From: an uncultured Lachnospiraceae bacterium
Lineage (GTDB): Bacteria > Bacillota > Clostridia > Lachnospirales > Lachnospiraceae
NCBI GenBank assembly: GCA_910586355.1
Contig: CAJUHJ010000005.1
Location: forward strand, 62,001-126,000
Direction: 5' to 3'
DNA length: 64,000 nt
Shown here: in pieces, positions 43,439 through 53,267 of the stretch
How positions within the stretch are numbered: position 1 is the stretch's first letter
Layout of the letters: each line of letters opens with the position of its first letter
The notes under the pieces: generated by a model
The model's input: the letters and a program-made list of their open reading frames with translations, nothing else
Databases searched by the model: none
Told to the model about the DNA's origin: nothing
Position numbers and translations under genes: made by a program

Positions 43439-44020
43439 CTATGCTACTTCAATTCCATAATGACCGCACAATGCCGCTAAACCGCCCTGGAAACCGCTGC
43501 CAATTGCATTAAATTTCCATTCTCCATTGTAACGGTATAATTCCCCGACTACAACAGCCGTTTCAATTGAAAAATCCTCACCCAAGTCATAACGTATTAA
43601 CTCTGCGCCTGATGTTTCATCGACGATACGGATAAAGGAATTCGATACCTGGCCAAAATTCTGCCGTCTGACGTCCGAATCATAGATAGTAACCGTAAAC
43701 GCTATTTTTGTAATATTTGCCGGTACTTTTGACAAATCAATTTCAATCTGCTCGTCATCGCCTTCGCCTTCGCCCGTCAGATTATCTCCCATATGAAGTA
43801 CCGCGCCGCTGGCATGTTCCAAATTTCCATAAAACACAAATTCTTTTTCTGTCGGGCATTTCCCATTATCTCCAAGCATAAATGCCGCTGCATCCAAATC
43901 AAAATCTGCTCCAGAATCAAATTCATTGACGTCCCATCCAAGACCAACCATAATTTTTTTTAATCCCGGATTTCCCTTTGTTAAATCAACTTTCTGTCCT
44001 TTTGATAAATTAATTGGCAT
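43439..44020 (-). CDS. terD: TerD family calcium-binding stress protein
   Basis: This 193-aa protein has the complete family pattern: MPINLSKGQKVDLTKGNPGL, ADFDLDAAAFML, the acidic Ca2+-binding loop HMGDNLTGEGEGDDEQIEID and FNAIGSGFQGGL. TerD proteins are intracellular Ca2+-binding factors required for tellurite and other stress resistance. It lies between telA and the divergent copy, in the order known from Bacillus yce operons. Confidence 0.95.
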   Translation of the reverse strand: MPINLSKGQKVDLTKGNPGLKKIMVGLGWDVNEFDSGADFDLDAAAFMLGDNGKCPTEKEFVFYGNLEHASGAVLHMGDNLTGEGEGDDEQIEIDLSKVPANITKIAFTVTIYDSDVRRQNFGQVSNSFIRIVDETSGAELIRYDLGEDFSIETAVVVGELYRYNGEWKFNAIGSGFQGGLAALCGHYGIEVA

Positions 44021-44044
44021 AAAATAATCCTCCTCCGTAATTGT

Positions 44045-45187
44045 TTATTGTTTTTTGGGCATATGATACATCTTATTGAACTCGTCTTTTATCGTCTGAA
44101 GTCTTGCCTGATCCTCTACGCGCTGTCTTCTGGCGGTTTCCTGAATCTGCTTTGTCTCTTCAATACCATTGACGATTGTTCTCCAAGTTGTTTCCAACGT
44201 TTCTATTTTGATTGAACTTCCAGAAGCCATACGGGCCGTCATTTTGGACTGCTCAACCGTATTCCTTGCATTTTTCACCAGCATTTCATTTGTCTTTTCA
44301 TCCAATGCAGACATTGCTTCCGCCTGGATTCTCTGGCGTTTTAACATAATTGCCTGCGCTAGGGCCTGTTTAAATACCGGAAGCGTTATTATAAATGCAG
44401 AATTGATTTTTCTAACAAGATTCATATTGGAAAATGCCATTGTCTTAATCATCGGCACCGACTGCATTGCTACGCTCTCTGCTGTCCGCAAATCCTGTGT
44501 TCTTTGCTCAAGCATCATAAGCGCCTGCTGCAAACTTTGAATTTCAAACTGAATTGCCATATCGCCGGAAGCGTCCATATCTGCCTGTCTTTGGGCAATG
44601 TATTCCTCCAGCTCCCTGCAGCCTTGTTCTCCAGCCAGGATATATTTTACAAGTTCATGGTAATAATTTACATTTGCCTGGAACATCTGGTCTAATTTAC
44701 GGTTGGATTGTTTTATCTCAGATTCATATTGCTTTAACTGAACATAAATTTTATCTACTTCCTCGCCCATAGTATGATATTTTGCCAAAATTTTATCCAA
44801 CTGTTTTCTCATATTTCCAAATAATTTGCTAAACAAACCTGGATTTTCCTGAATTTCTTCAATATCAAACTTTGACATAATTTTAGAAAGCGTATTTAAC
44901 ATTGTGCTGGTATCGTCAATCTGAGACATATTCATACTGTTTAATACCACGTCGGACGCTTTGGAAATTTCCTCGGCTGCGTTCGCGCCAAATGAAACAA
45001 TCGTTTCTAAATTATTTACCTCTATCGTACTGACTAAAGCGTCGACCTCGGCGGAATTCACCAGTTTTTCATTCATCTGCTGCCTGTCAGAAACAATATC
45101 ATAACTTTCTGCAATTTGAAGCTCATTTTTGGCTTCTGGCGCAGCCATCGGCTGCTGTGCTGCTGTTTTACTAAAATCAAGACCCAT
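44045..45187 (-). CDS. telA: Toxic anion resistance protein TelA
   Basis: The 380-aa cytoplasmic, mostly helical protein matches TelA/YceH. It has GLFSKLFGNMRKQLDKILAKYHTMGEEVDKI in the middle, then MIKTMAFSNMNLVRKINSAFIITLPVFKQAL and NTVEQSKMTARMASGSSIKIETLE. Its exact role is unknown, but it is a constant partner of TerD proteins. It starts 1 nt after the YceG gene ends. Confidence 0.94.
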   Translation of the reverse strand: MGLDFSKTAAQQPMAAPEAKNELQIAESYDIVSDRQQMNEKLVNSAEVDALVSTIEVNNLETIVSFGANAAEEISKASDVVLNSMNMSQIDDTSTMLNTLSKIMSKFDIEEIQENPGLFSKLFGNMRKQLDKILAKYHTMGEEVDKIYVQLKQYESEIKQSNRKLDQMFQANVNYYHELVKYILAGEQGCRELEEYIAQRQADMDASGDMAIQFEIQSLQQALMMLEQRTQDLRTAESVAMQSVPMIKTMAFSNMNLVRKINSAFIITLPVFKQALAQAIMLKRQRIQAEAMSALDEKTNEMLVKNARNTVEQSKMTARMASGSSIKIETLETTWRTIVNGIEETKQIQETARRQRVEDQARLQTIKDEFNKMYHMPKKQ

Positions 45188-45188
45188 C

Positions 45189-47462
45189 TTATCTACCTCT
45201 CTTAAATAATCTTTCCCGCCAGGAAGGGCGTGTGTTAGAAGAAATATTCCGAAAATCAGGTGTTGTCAAATCATATACATATTCCCCGATTTGGTGTTCT
45301 TCTAAAATTTTTTGTGTAAAATATTTCTCAATGCTCTGATAGCCGGTAGGCGCAAAAACCAGTACGTCAAAGCCCACCAGATTCAAAAAGGCCGCCAGAA
45401 TAGCATCTTCCAGACTTGAAACCTCCTCTGTTGTATGAATATAAATAAACTTCGGATTCTTTTTGGTAAAATCAAACTTTTGAAGCAAGCGGGTAATTTC
45501 CCTGTTTAAATTGAGTACCGTAGAAAGAATCGTATATTCTGTCCCATTTTCAAACGTTCCTCTTATTGTCCTTTGCTCAATTAAATCTTCCAGTTTCTCT
45601 AATATATGTTCCTGCATCTCCTCCCGCAGCGCCCCATATTGATATAATTTGTGCGATTTAATTTTTGCTTTACAAAGTCTGCCGTTTTTCCAAAATTCTG
45701 TTACGCAGGCCTTCATTGGATTATTGTCTTCTCTTCGGATATAGGGAACGCTTTTCGCCAATATCAAATCTTTCGTAAACAAAGATTTGATACCCGACCA
45801 ATACTGCTGCACCATACCGTCTTTTACTCCGGATACTTTTGCAAACAAAACAGGCATATTCACCAAGTCGTTTATTGTACTAAAATTGGGACGGTACAAT
45901 AAATCCTGATTCCACAAAATAGACAATTCTTCATACGTCGTTTTTAAAGAAACAGCGTTTGCTTTTTTGTACTGCTGGTTGCGATAGATACCGGAATCCT
46001 GGTACATCAGGGTGTCCAATTCCCGTTCCGCATGATATGCTGCTGTTTCCATATGAATTTGTGAATCTTCCGTCGGGAATTTCTCTACTGCCATAGATTC
46101 ATTGTAATGAATCTCATACAATGCGTTATCTTTCAGCGGGCAAACTTCATTTTGGTTTGGATGTAACAGCAATACGTCTACTGGAAGTTTTGCCAAAAAT
46201 CTATAAAACATGGCTTCTGTTTCACTTTTACATCCATTAAAACAAATCATACAACTTATATTACCTTTTTTCCAGTTCAAAAACAATTTTGACTGATACC
46301 TCTTTAGCCAGCATATTAAATATACCGCCTTATTCATCAGTTTATTGAGATTTATACATTCCATTTCGGAAAGTTCTATCATAATATCTAAAAATGCTTT
46401 TTGCATAAGCTGCTGCAAATCCACATTTCCACCGTATTGAATCCCTGCTGCCAGATCCATAAGCATCTGATCTTTTGTACTGTAATTTTTTCTGTGAACC
46501 GCCGCAATTTCCTCCATCGTTGGTTTTAAAATTTCATTGTCGACAATAACAACCTTACGCTCGCTGTTTTTTAATTCAAGATGAAACTGATATAATTCAT
46601 TCAGATAAGTTAATTTATCTTCCACTCCGCAGATTCGGATAAAACAATTATAAAACAAATTCGGATCGCTGCCCCGTCCTAATGTGCTTGTTTTTATATC
46701 CTCAAGTCCCTTTCCCTGTATCCAGGCATTGGTACAGTTTAAAAGTTTTGGTTCTGTTCTATAAAGCCGCTTCCTGTCCGCCTGTTTTTGCAGCTCTTCC
46801 CTCACCTTCCTCAAATTAAAATGCTCTGGGAAACTGCCCATATCCGGCATCCGAAATTCCTCTGAAAAGGCCATGGCAGAATCCGTTTTCCGGTAATTTT
46901 GATCTCCCTTATATTGAAGCAGCACAATATCACATCCGGCGTTTGACAAAACAGAAAACAATAACAGTTCATAATAACTAATATCGCCTTCGTATAATAT
47001 CTTTGGAACCTTATTTTCACCCAGACAATTTACAATCCGCTCAAATTTATAATACATCCAGCACATAAATTTAATGTAGGCATTTCGCAGCATATTGTCG
47101 TTTTTTCCTGCTTTCCGCAAATTATCCAACGTATCATAGAGCGCCACTGACACACTTTTTTGCTGATGTTCTTTCATCCTTGGCAGCCACTTTTTCAAAG
47201 CCTGATGAAAAAAACCCACGCTCAGTTGAAAATCTGTACCCATAATTTCCTGATAATACGCCAGGTTCTGCTCGTTGGGATTTGGAATCTTCCCTTCAAT
47301 AACTACGCCAAATTTGCGGGCTTCTTCAAAATATTTCTGAATAAACCTGCCAATTTCTGCATTATAGCCATTCATCCGGCAAAAAAACACGCCGCCCTCA
47401 CTGCGGTCTTTTAATTCCAAAAAATAATCATTCAAATTCTGGAGCTTTTTACGTTCACACAT
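45189..47462 (-). CDS. YceG family protein of the Ter locus
   Basis: The 757-aa protein corresponds to Bacillus YceG (PF14266 type). It contains NKVPKILYEGDISYYELLLFSVLSNAGCDIVLLQ in the first half and a repeated, related segment near the end (YIHTTEEVSSLEDAILAAF then GFDVLVFAPTGYQSIEK). This gives two similar Rossmann-like halves. The family is found only with TerD/TelA genes; its biochemical role is not known. It is the second gene of the operon, after the protease fusion that shares part of the domain. Confidence 0.86.
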   Translation of the reverse strand: MCERKKLQNLNDYFLELKDRSEGGVFFCRMNGYNAEIGRFIQKYFEEARKFGVVIEGKIPNPNEQNLAYYQEIMGTDFQLSVGFFHQALKKWLPRMKEHQQKSVSVALYDTLDNLRKAGKNDNMLRNAYIKFMCWMYYKFERIVNCLGENKVPKILYEGDISYYELLLFSVLSNAGCDIVLLQYKGDQNYRKTDSAMAFSEEFRMPDMGSFPEHFNLRKVREELQKQADRKRLYRTEPKLLNCTNAWIQGKGLEDIKTSTLGRGSDPNLFYNCFIRICGVEDKLTYLNELYQFHLELKNSERKVVIVDNEILKPTMEEIAAVHRKNYSTKDQMLMDLAAGIQYGGNVDLQQLMQKAFLDIMIELSEMECINLNKLMNKAVYLICWLKRYQSKLFLNWKKGNISCMICFNGCKSETEAMFYRFLAKLPVDVLLLHPNQNEVCPLKDNALYEIHYNESMAVEKFPTEDSQIHMETAAYHAERELDTLMYQDSGIYRNQQYKKANAVSLKTTYEELSILWNQDLLYRPNFSTINDLVNMPVLFAKVSGVKDGMVQQYWSGIKSLFTKDLILAKSVPYIRREDNNPMKACVTEFWKNGRLCKAKIKSHKLYQYGALREEMQEHILEKLEDLIEQRTIRGTFENGTEYTILSTVLNLNREITRLLQKFDFTKKNPKFIYIHTTEEVSSLEDAILAAFLNLVGFDVLVFAPTGYQSIEKYFTQKILEEHQIGEYVYDLTTPDFRNISSNTRPSWRERLFKRGR

Positions 47463-47487
47463 ATACTCAATATCCCTTTTAGAATCT

Positions 47488-48843
47488 TTATGTAAATCCT
47501 TTTATAAACGGACGGATACTTTCATAACCAACCGCCAAATTGATGTTTTGCGCATGGTCAAAACCTGCCGTACTAATTCCTATCACTTCTCCATACATAT
47601 TCAATACCGCCCCGCCAGAACTTCCGTGAGATGTCGGAGCCGTAAACTGAATCATATCGACTCCATCTATTTTTCGGAATCCAGAAACAATCCCATCTGA
47701 GACCGAATTAAATAATCCCAAAGGGCTTCCAATCGCCACAACCTTCTGTCCCCTCACAAGTTTTTTATTTCCCTGATAAATCGACAGCGGATTCAACTTC
47801 CTGTCAATCCTTAATACTGCCAAATCCAAAACAGAGTGATATTTAATTAATTCATCCGTAGAATAAACTGTGTCGTCGTCTTCTATCCGAATCGAATAAA
47901 ATCTGCCCCCGCTGGCTACATGGCTGTTTGTCAAAATATATCCATCCCTGCCTATCATAATACCGGAACCAGTACCTATTACGTCGCCGTCTGGCGCATG
48001 AATCGCAATCAGTACCACTGATGACGCAAGCAGGGCCAATTCTTCAAAACTCTTTTCTTTAAGCGCCGCCGCTGGTTTTGCTGCATTTACTGGTTTTTTC
48101 GCACTTACCGGCTTTGACGCATTTACTGGTTTTTTCGCGCTTACTGGCTTTAAATTTGCTTCTGGTTCCATCAAGTCAATTTTGCCGAACTCTCCCAGCC
48201 TAATTTTCCTTGAAAGTTGCCACGCCTCTTCTTTCTCTGAAATATCCGCTTCACTTTGCAGCAGCAATACGTCATACCCCAGCAATGTAAGCAAATAACA
48301 AAACAAATATTCCTGACTCTTTACAATATTCGACAAAACCAATTTCACCGACATTTTACTGTTCCATTCCACAATAATATCTCTCAATAAGAAATCATGC
48401 CAGTACAAAAGTTTCACCACAAAATTCTTTTCCAATGATTCATTTGCCGCTTTGCCAGAAAAATAAAGTTCCGTCACCTTCCGTAATCCAGTCCCAAGCA
48501 AGCCCGCATATTCTTCATTTTCCTTCAATACCTCTGTATTTACCGCTTCTTTCTGCTGTTTTTTCCATACCCAGTAAAAATCCTCATATACGGCAGCCTC
48601 TTTTGGAGACGGAATATGCGGAAGACGCAGTATCCTACGGTATCGGACATGTCCGTTTGCCATACGCCCCGCCATATCTGCGTCCATCTGGCAAATCTCT
48701 GAAACAAGTCCGGAATGAATACCCGTCATTCTTACAAAATATACATCTTTACAATTCTGATTCACACCGCCTTTAATTCCTTCAAAGGCCAAAACAGAAT
48801 TTACATCTATCACATTATGCCTAAAACGCAAAATATCCCTCAC
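47488..48843 (-). CDS. YceG-like domain fused to an S1C (trypsin-like) protease
   Basis: This 451-aa two-part protein has an N-terminal part (to about residue 225) resembling a segment of YceG: NIVKSQEYLFCYLLTLLGYDVLLLQSEADI. The C-terminal part is an HtrA-like serine protease with the triad His (LTNSHVAS), Asp (SVLDLAVLRI) and Ser (TSHGSSGGAV), and no PDZ domain. A linker of two 12-residue units (KPVSAKKPVNAS/A) joins them. GTG 48843 is chosen because AGGAGG stands 9 nt upstream; the TTG at 48864 would place that site inside the gene. No signal peptide is seen, so the protease acts in the cytoplasm. Confidence 0.82.
   Translation of the reverse strand: MRDILRFRHNVIDVNSVLAFEGIKGGVNQNCKDVYFVRMTGIHSGLVSEICQMDADMAGRMANGHVRYRRILRLPHIPSPKEAAVYEDFYWVWKKQQKEAVNTEVLKENEEYAGLLGTGLRKVTELYFSGKAANESLEKNFVVKLLYWHDFLLRDIIVEWNSKMSVKLVLSNIVKSQEYLFCYLLTLLGYDVLLLQSEADISEKEEAWQLSRKIRLGEFGKIDLMEPEANLKPVSAKKPVNASKPVSAKKPVNAAKPAAALKEKSFEELALLASSVVLIAIHAPDGDVIGTGSGIMIGRDGYILTNSHVASGGRFYSIRIEDDDTVYSTDELIKYHSVLDLAVLRIDRKLNPLSIYQGNKKLVRGQKVVAIGSPLGLFNSVSDGIVSGFRKIDGVDMIQFTAPTSHGSSGGAVLNMYGEVIGISTAGFDHAQNINLAVGYESIRPFIKGFT
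48083..48154 (-). repeat. 36-bp tandem repeat (2 units) encoding a protease linker
   Basis: Two direct copies of a 36-bp unit with few mismatches encode KPVSAKKPVNAS and KPVSAKKPVNAA. Copy number change would alter linker length in frame. Confidence 0.85.
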
Positions 48844-48930
48844 CAGAATACGCCTCCTGCACAATTTTTATAACTGTTTCTAATATCCAGATTCTACCAC
48901 ATATCTGCCAATTTATCCACTATAATAAAA

Positions 48931-48959
48931 TTGCTTTCCGCCTCTGTTTATGCTATATT
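48931..48959 (+). promoter_or_regulatory. Sigma-70-type promoter for the C-C bond lyase gene
   Basis: TTGCTT, a 17-nt spacer, TATATT, 33 nt before the ATG at 48993. The leftward Ter operon starts in the same 150-bp spacer, but I see no convincing minus-strand promoter in it. Confidence 0.7.
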
Positions 48960-48992
48960 GTTATACATCAACTCAAAAAGGAGCTTACGTCC

Positions 48993-49964
48993 ATGATAGA
49001 TTCCAAACTTTATTACAGCGTCGGCGCACTTTTATACTGTCCCGCCAATAACAAAACAATCGCAGATTCTATCATTTGCGAACATTTTGGAAAACAGTTT
49101 TCCCTGGCTTTATGTCTTGAAGATACTATAAACGACCAATTTCTTTTAGAAGCTGAGACCATTTTAATCCAAACATTACAACAAATTTATCAGGCAAGTC
49201 AATCGAATACATTTTTTTTGCCCAAAATCTTTATAAGAGTCCGAAGCTCTTCTCAAATTTTAAGCCTGTTAAAACGGTTAGGTTCCGCCTCAGCTATCCT
49301 TTTTGGTTTTATTCTCCCAAAATTTGATATGCAAAATGCAAGTTCATATATTCAGACTGCCATTAATATTAACGAACGCAGCACGCATCCTTTTTATATT
49401 ATGCCAATTATTGAGAGTCCCTCTGTGATTGATTTAAGACACAGAATAAATCTTTTGTACGAATTAAAAGAAAATCTAAACTCTATACATAACCTCGTAT
49501 TAAATATCCGCGTCGGCGGCAATGATTTATGCCATGCGTTTGGATTCCGCAGACACAACAGCGAATCTATCCATCAAATTCTGCCTATTGAAGCTATTTT
49601 CTCCGATATTATCACCGTATTCGGCATGGATTATGTCGTTTCCGGCCCTGTATGGGAATACTATAACGGCGAAGGCTGGGATACCGGGCTGCGTCAGGAA
49701 CTACTCGAAGACAGGCTTTTTGGATTTATCGGCAAAACAGTCATTCATCCAAAACAAATTCCTTTTGTCAATAAGGCTTATGCCGTTTCAAAAGAAGATT
49801 TCGAAGATGCCAAAACAATTTTAAACTGGGACAATTCTTCTATTTCCATGGTATCCGGCAACGTCGAAAAAAGACGCATGAACGAATGTAAAACACATTC
49901 CAACTGGGCAAAAAAAGTGATTTATTTATCTCAAATTTACGGAATTGACGAAACCTTCGTCTAA
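48993..49964 (+). CDS. C-C bond lyase of the TIM-barrel (HpcH/HpaI) fold, Ter-associated
   Basis: The 323-aa protein has citrate lyase-like landmarks: SVGALLYCPANNK, the metal-binding LCLEDTIND, GFILPKF, MPIIESP, RVGGNDLCHAFG and GKTVIHPKQIPFVNKAY. This family (PF15617 type) is known from Ter-linked gene modules with two phosphoribosyltransferases. There it is proposed to act on a nucleoside-like metabolite. It is the only rightward gene in the locus, and its 3' end overlaps that of the convergent phosphoribosyltransferase gene. AAGGAG precedes the ATG. Confidence 0.87.
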   Translation: MIDSKLYYSVGALLYCPANNKTIADSIICEHFGKQFSLALCLEDTINDQFLLEAETILIQTLQQIYQASQSNTFFLPKIFIRVRSSSQILSLLKRLGSASAILFGFILPKFDMQNASSYIQTAININERSTHPFYIMPIIESPSVIDLRHRINLLYELKENLNSIHNLVLNIRVGGNDLCHAFGFRRHNSESIHQILPIEAIFSDIITVFGMDYVVSGPVWEYYNGEGWDTGLRQELLEDRLFGFIGKTVIHPKQIPFVNKAYAVSKEDFEDAKTILNWDNSSISMVSGNVEKRRMNECKTHSNWAKKVIYLSQIYGIDETFV

Positions 49965-51010
49965 ATATCAGCTATTTTTTTTATAATTCCGCATGTTTTA
50001 TAATGATATAGAGGATAATATTCGACAGGCACGCATTTTTCTTCTGCGAGTCTTTTAATATGTGCCAGCGACGGATCATTTTTATACCTCTCATCTATCA
50101 GCACTTTCCATGGAACGCGTCGCAAAAGCACTCTTGTCGTTTCTCCAATACCAGGTTTGATAAAATTAATATCTTCAACCCCAAAACATCGGGCTAACTC
50201 TTTTACTTCTTCAAGGCCAAGGCCCTCTGCCGCTTTCCCTTCTATCTGATTTTCCAATTCAAATTCTGCTTCTATCGCATGAATAAAGGGATAAGACAAA
50301 TCTACATTCTGATACTCTTCATAATATACCGCTCCATGAAAGTCCCCTTCTAAAATAATATCTTCCCGCAAAAATGTCCGGCTGATTAACCCTGAAACAG
50401 TACAATTCAAACACGAACTTGGAATCAGAATATCTTCATGGGTTCCACACAACTCAGTTACGTTCGCGGGGTCTGCCAAAACAGCAATTTCTGATGATAC
50501 TCCCTGATATGCGGCAATATCTTTCTTTAATTCTTTTAAAATTGCTCCTTTGCCTATCCAGCCATCAACAAACAAAAGCTGCGTAGGACTATATCTCTTC
50601 AACAAATGCTGCATCGCCGTATCGTCAATTCCTCTTCCTCTTATAATCGAAAGCGAATAATGCGGCATAATAATTCCATATTTCCAGCGGATATACCGCT
50701 TTAGTAAAATACCAATCGGAATTCCCGCCCGCGCCAGCGATACAAGAACTGTTTTTTCACCTCTTTGTTTGAGAATCTTATCTGCAAGCCGCCCAACTGC
50801 AAGCGCAGTCGGCTTTGCATACTGATTTAATGCTTCCTTATATACATTCATATAGGTTTTTGTCGGCACATACTCTATCGGCAGCATTTCACAATAATGG
50901 CGGCCGGATTGAATCAGCCTTTCCCTTTCTTTTGTCGGCTGCGGCGTTACCAGTCCAGTAATATCTTTTAACAAAAGGCAGACATCTTCTTCTTTATATG
51001 AACTTCTCAT
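49961..51010 (-). CDS. Phosphoribosyltransferase-like protein (PRTase_1, StiP family)
   Basis: The 349-aa protein has SLARAGIPIGILLKRYIRWK, SIIRGRGIDDTAM and LLFVDGWIGKGAI, the family signature that combines a PRTase fold with a PRPP-loop-like VDGWxGKGAI. Members are often annotated as cysteine protease StiP; a conserved CxxC is absent, and the phosphoribosyltransferase reading fits its Ter-module partners better. It overlaps the upstream PRTase/TRSP gene by 4 nt. A role in making a modified nucleoside is inferred for the module as a whole. Confidence 0.85.
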   Translation of the reverse strand: MRSSYKEEDVCLLLKDITGLVTPQPTKERERLIQSGRHYCEMLPIEYVPTKTYMNVYKEALNQYAKPTALAVGRLADKILKQRGEKTVLVSLARAGIPIGILLKRYIRWKYGIIMPHYSLSIIRGRGIDDTAMQHLLKRYSPTQLLFVDGWIGKGAILKELKKDIAAYQGVSSEIAVLADPANVTELCGTHEDILIPSSCLNCTVSGLISRTFLREDIILEGDFHGAVYYEEYQNVDLSYPFIHAIEAEFELENQIEGKAAEGLGLEEVKELARCFGVEDINFIKPGIGETTRVLLRRVPWKVLIDERYKNDPSLAHIKRLAEEKCVPVEYYPLYHYKTCGIIKKIADI

Positions 51011-52116
51011 CTATTTTCACCCCACCAAAAAAGCTGTATATTTTCATTTCCACAAGAACGCAGCGCACAGACCAGCGAAGCCGCACCTTCCGTTAAATGA
51101 GCCTTTGCATCTGTTATCATTATCACTCTGTCGTATTTTTTTAAATCATAAATAAATGTTCTTCTGTCCTTCTGATAAAAACTTTCCAGCTCATATCTGA
51201 TATGCAGCGGATAGCTGCTCTGGCTGCTTACTGCAATGGGGCTTCGCGTTGTAGAATGGCATACTACATGATTTCCACAGTCTTCTAAACAGGCTCCGGC
51301 AAACAACGCCGGATACATAAACTCTTCCGTTCCAATAACAAGAATGTTCTCTAGTTGTTTCAGAGGCAATTGCTCCTTTATCTGTCCCCACAATTTAAGA
51401 CAGGCATTCTGGTACTCTATACCCGTCGTATATCTTCGGGCATTCACATAGCCATCCACAAAATACTGCTCTGCTTCCATACTCTGCTTTTTCTGTACAG
51501 GAATATAACCGCCGTCCCCAATCAATTCTTCTGCCACTTTTGCATACCCCTCATGGTTTGTTTTCACAAGATAATGCAGATGAATTTTTTGTTCTGCATA
51601 ACGGGCACGCGCCTGCTGATTCATTCCATTTAAAATAGACGCAACAGAAAATTTCACTTGAGCCGGATACAACGCCTCTAACTTTTGAATAATATTTAAA
51701 ATCGTATTGCCCGTTGTCACTTCGTCTTCTACAAAAATAATTCTGTCTGCTATTCCTATCAGCGCTTCTATATCTTCATGTACGAGTTTCTGTTCCGTTG
51801 CATGGCTGTGTGTCTCTGAGAAAAAAATATAATCCGCTCCTTTTACCTGCTCCCTGGTCGTCTGCATATAGTATGTATCCATGCGGATTGCTAAACGCGC
51901 GCCGATTGCAGTTGCCGTTTCCGCAAATCCAATCAAAAGCAGCGTCTCATTTTGATACGCATTTTTAAGTTCCTGTGCAAGCGCATCAAACATCTGAAAA
52001 GCGACTTTGGGAGAAACCGGAATGTGTTTACCCTGAAAACAGTTCATTACCAAATAATTCCGTTTGTTATTATTTTCCCTTTTTGCTATCCGAACCAAAT
52101 CTTTTTCTGTATACAT
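51007..52116 (-). CDS. Phosphoribosyltransferase with C-terminal TRSP domain
   Basis: The 369-aa protein has the PRPP-binding loop IIFVEDEVTTGNTILNII at about residue 130, in the PRTase_2 domain. The C-terminal TRSP domain is named for its motif, seen here as STTRSPIAVSS. The two are always coupled in Ter-linked modules. The gene follows the DHHW acyltransferase gene by 5 nt and overlaps the next PRTase-like gene by 4 nt, so all are probably one operon starting at the MBOAT gene. Confidence 0.88.
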   Translation of the reverse strand: MYTEKDLVRIAKRENNNKRNYLVMNCFQGKHIPVSPKVAFQMFDALAQELKNAYQNETLLLIGFAETATAIGARLAIRMDTYYMQTTREQVKGADYIFFSETHSHATEQKLVHEDIEALIGIADRIIFVEDEVTTGNTILNIIQKLEALYPAQVKFSVASILNGMNQQARARYAEQKIHLHYLVKTNHEGYAKVAEELIGDGGYIPVQKKQSMEAEQYFVDGYVNARRYTTGIEYQNACLKLWGQIKEQLPLKQLENILVIGTEEFMYPALFAGACLEDCGNHVVCHSTTRSPIAVSSQSSYPLHIRYELESFYQKDRRTFIYDLKKYDRVIMITDAKAHLTEGAASLVCALRSCGNENIQLFWWGENR

Positions 52117-52121
52117 TTCTT

Positions 52122-53249
52122 TTACTCCTCACTTACCAGTAGATCATACAATCCTTTACACAATTTTTCCTGCGGCCCTTTCTGCCTCTCCACAATTTCA
52201 AGCAGTAAAATATCCGGCTTTCTTTCTTCACAGTACTCTTTAAACACCTCTGTGTTTTTTAAGAACGTCACTTTTGCAAAGTCTTTTGCAATTCCCATCA
52301 TTGCGTACCCAAAAGAATCCTTTACCACTAATACACTGCGTTTATCTTTTGCATTTGAAGTAAATTCGTAAGCATTTTCTTCATCAGATAAATGTTCCGT
52401 TACATCTTCTTTGTAATTATCAATCTGCCATGCAATATCATCATTATAAAGATTTCTCATAGATAACAAATCCGCTAAATCGCCGCTCTCGTTTTCACTG
52501 ACTGCCGAATAAGAAACGTCGTCCAATGAAACATACTCGCCATGAAAATATTCATTGAGAAGCTGCCCTCCGACAAATCCTCCCAAATTATTCCAGTGCG
52601 TATCATACTTATAAAAAACCTGATGCTTTTCTTTTTCTTTACGCAGCGCTTCTTTCGTATAAAGCAGCGGGACTTTCGTATGCTCATGGATATAATCTAC
52701 AAGCTGGTCTGTTCTGCTGTATGAAGACACAGGGACAATCGTAGACGGCATATACTCTGGATACACCTGTTCTTTATTTGCCGCATATAATACGACTAAT
52801 TCTATTCCCATTTCATCTAATTTTTCTTGCAGTTTTACGTATCGCTTTGCAATTTTTTTTAGTTTTTTTTCTTCGTATAGATTATTGCACAAATAATCTT
52901 TCATAGATTCTTCATTTTTACTAACCGCATTAAAAAACAGCCATTTATCTTTTCCCCGAATAACTTTTGACTCCGACAAATATTCAATCGCAGTTGTTCC
53001 AGAGCCAAGCCACTCATTTTTTATATTATTTACCATAACCAGCTGATTTTTATAAGGGAGATAATCACTGAAATATTCGTCAAACTGCCCTGGAAACGAC
53101 GCCAATGTATCCCACGCAAGCTGCGGCCGCTTTGCAAACGTCCTTTTTTCATGGTTTTCAGAATCAATATACCCTTTTACAAAAGGAAATGTCACAACCG
53201 GCAAAACCAAAAGCAGCAAAAATACAATAAAAATAGATTTATTTTTCAT
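52122..53249 (-). CDS. DHHW/AlgJ-like SGNH-type protein (O-acetyltransferase partner)
   Basis: The 375-aa protein has an N-terminal signal anchor (IFIVFLLLLVLPVVTFPFV) and an extracytoplasmic AlgX/AlgJ-like domain. It contains KYDTHWNNLGGFVGGQLL with the D-T-H-W motif that names the DHHW family, and VVKDSFGYAMMG, an SGNH-like S. With the MBOAT protein encoded just upstream it should acetylate an extracellular polymer. Two T8 runs near 52852-52870 code for a K-rich stretch. Confidence 0.87.
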   Translation of the reverse strand: MKNKSIFIVFLLLLVLPVVTFPFVKGYIDSENHEKRTFAKRPQLAWDTLASFPGQFDEYFSDYLPYKNQLVMVNNIKNEWLGSGTTAIEYLSESKVIRGKDKWLFFNAVSKNEESMKDYLCNNLYEEKKLKKIAKRYVKLQEKLDEMGIELVVLYAANKEQVYPEYMPSTIVPVSSYSRTDQLVDYIHEHTKVPLLYTKEALRKEKEKHQVFYKYDTHWNNLGGFVGGQLLNEYFHGEYVSLDDVSYSAVSENESGDLADLLSMRNLYNDDIAWQIDNYKEDVTEHLSDEENAYEFTSNAKDKRSVLVVKDSFGYAMMGIAKDFAKVTFLKNTEVFKEYCEERKPDILLLEIVERQKGPQEKLCKGLYDLLVSEE

Positions 53250-53267
53250 CTTTCTATCGGACTCCTT

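Noticed and set aside
49961..51010. Cysteine protease (StiP) annotation
   Set aside because: No cysteine-protease dyad is evident; PRTase-like VDGWxGKGAI and the partner genes favour a phosphoribosyltransferase-type fold.
52852..52870. Two T8 runs in the DHHW gene as slippage sites
   Set aside because: Frame is intact and A/T runs of this length are common in this AT-rich genome.
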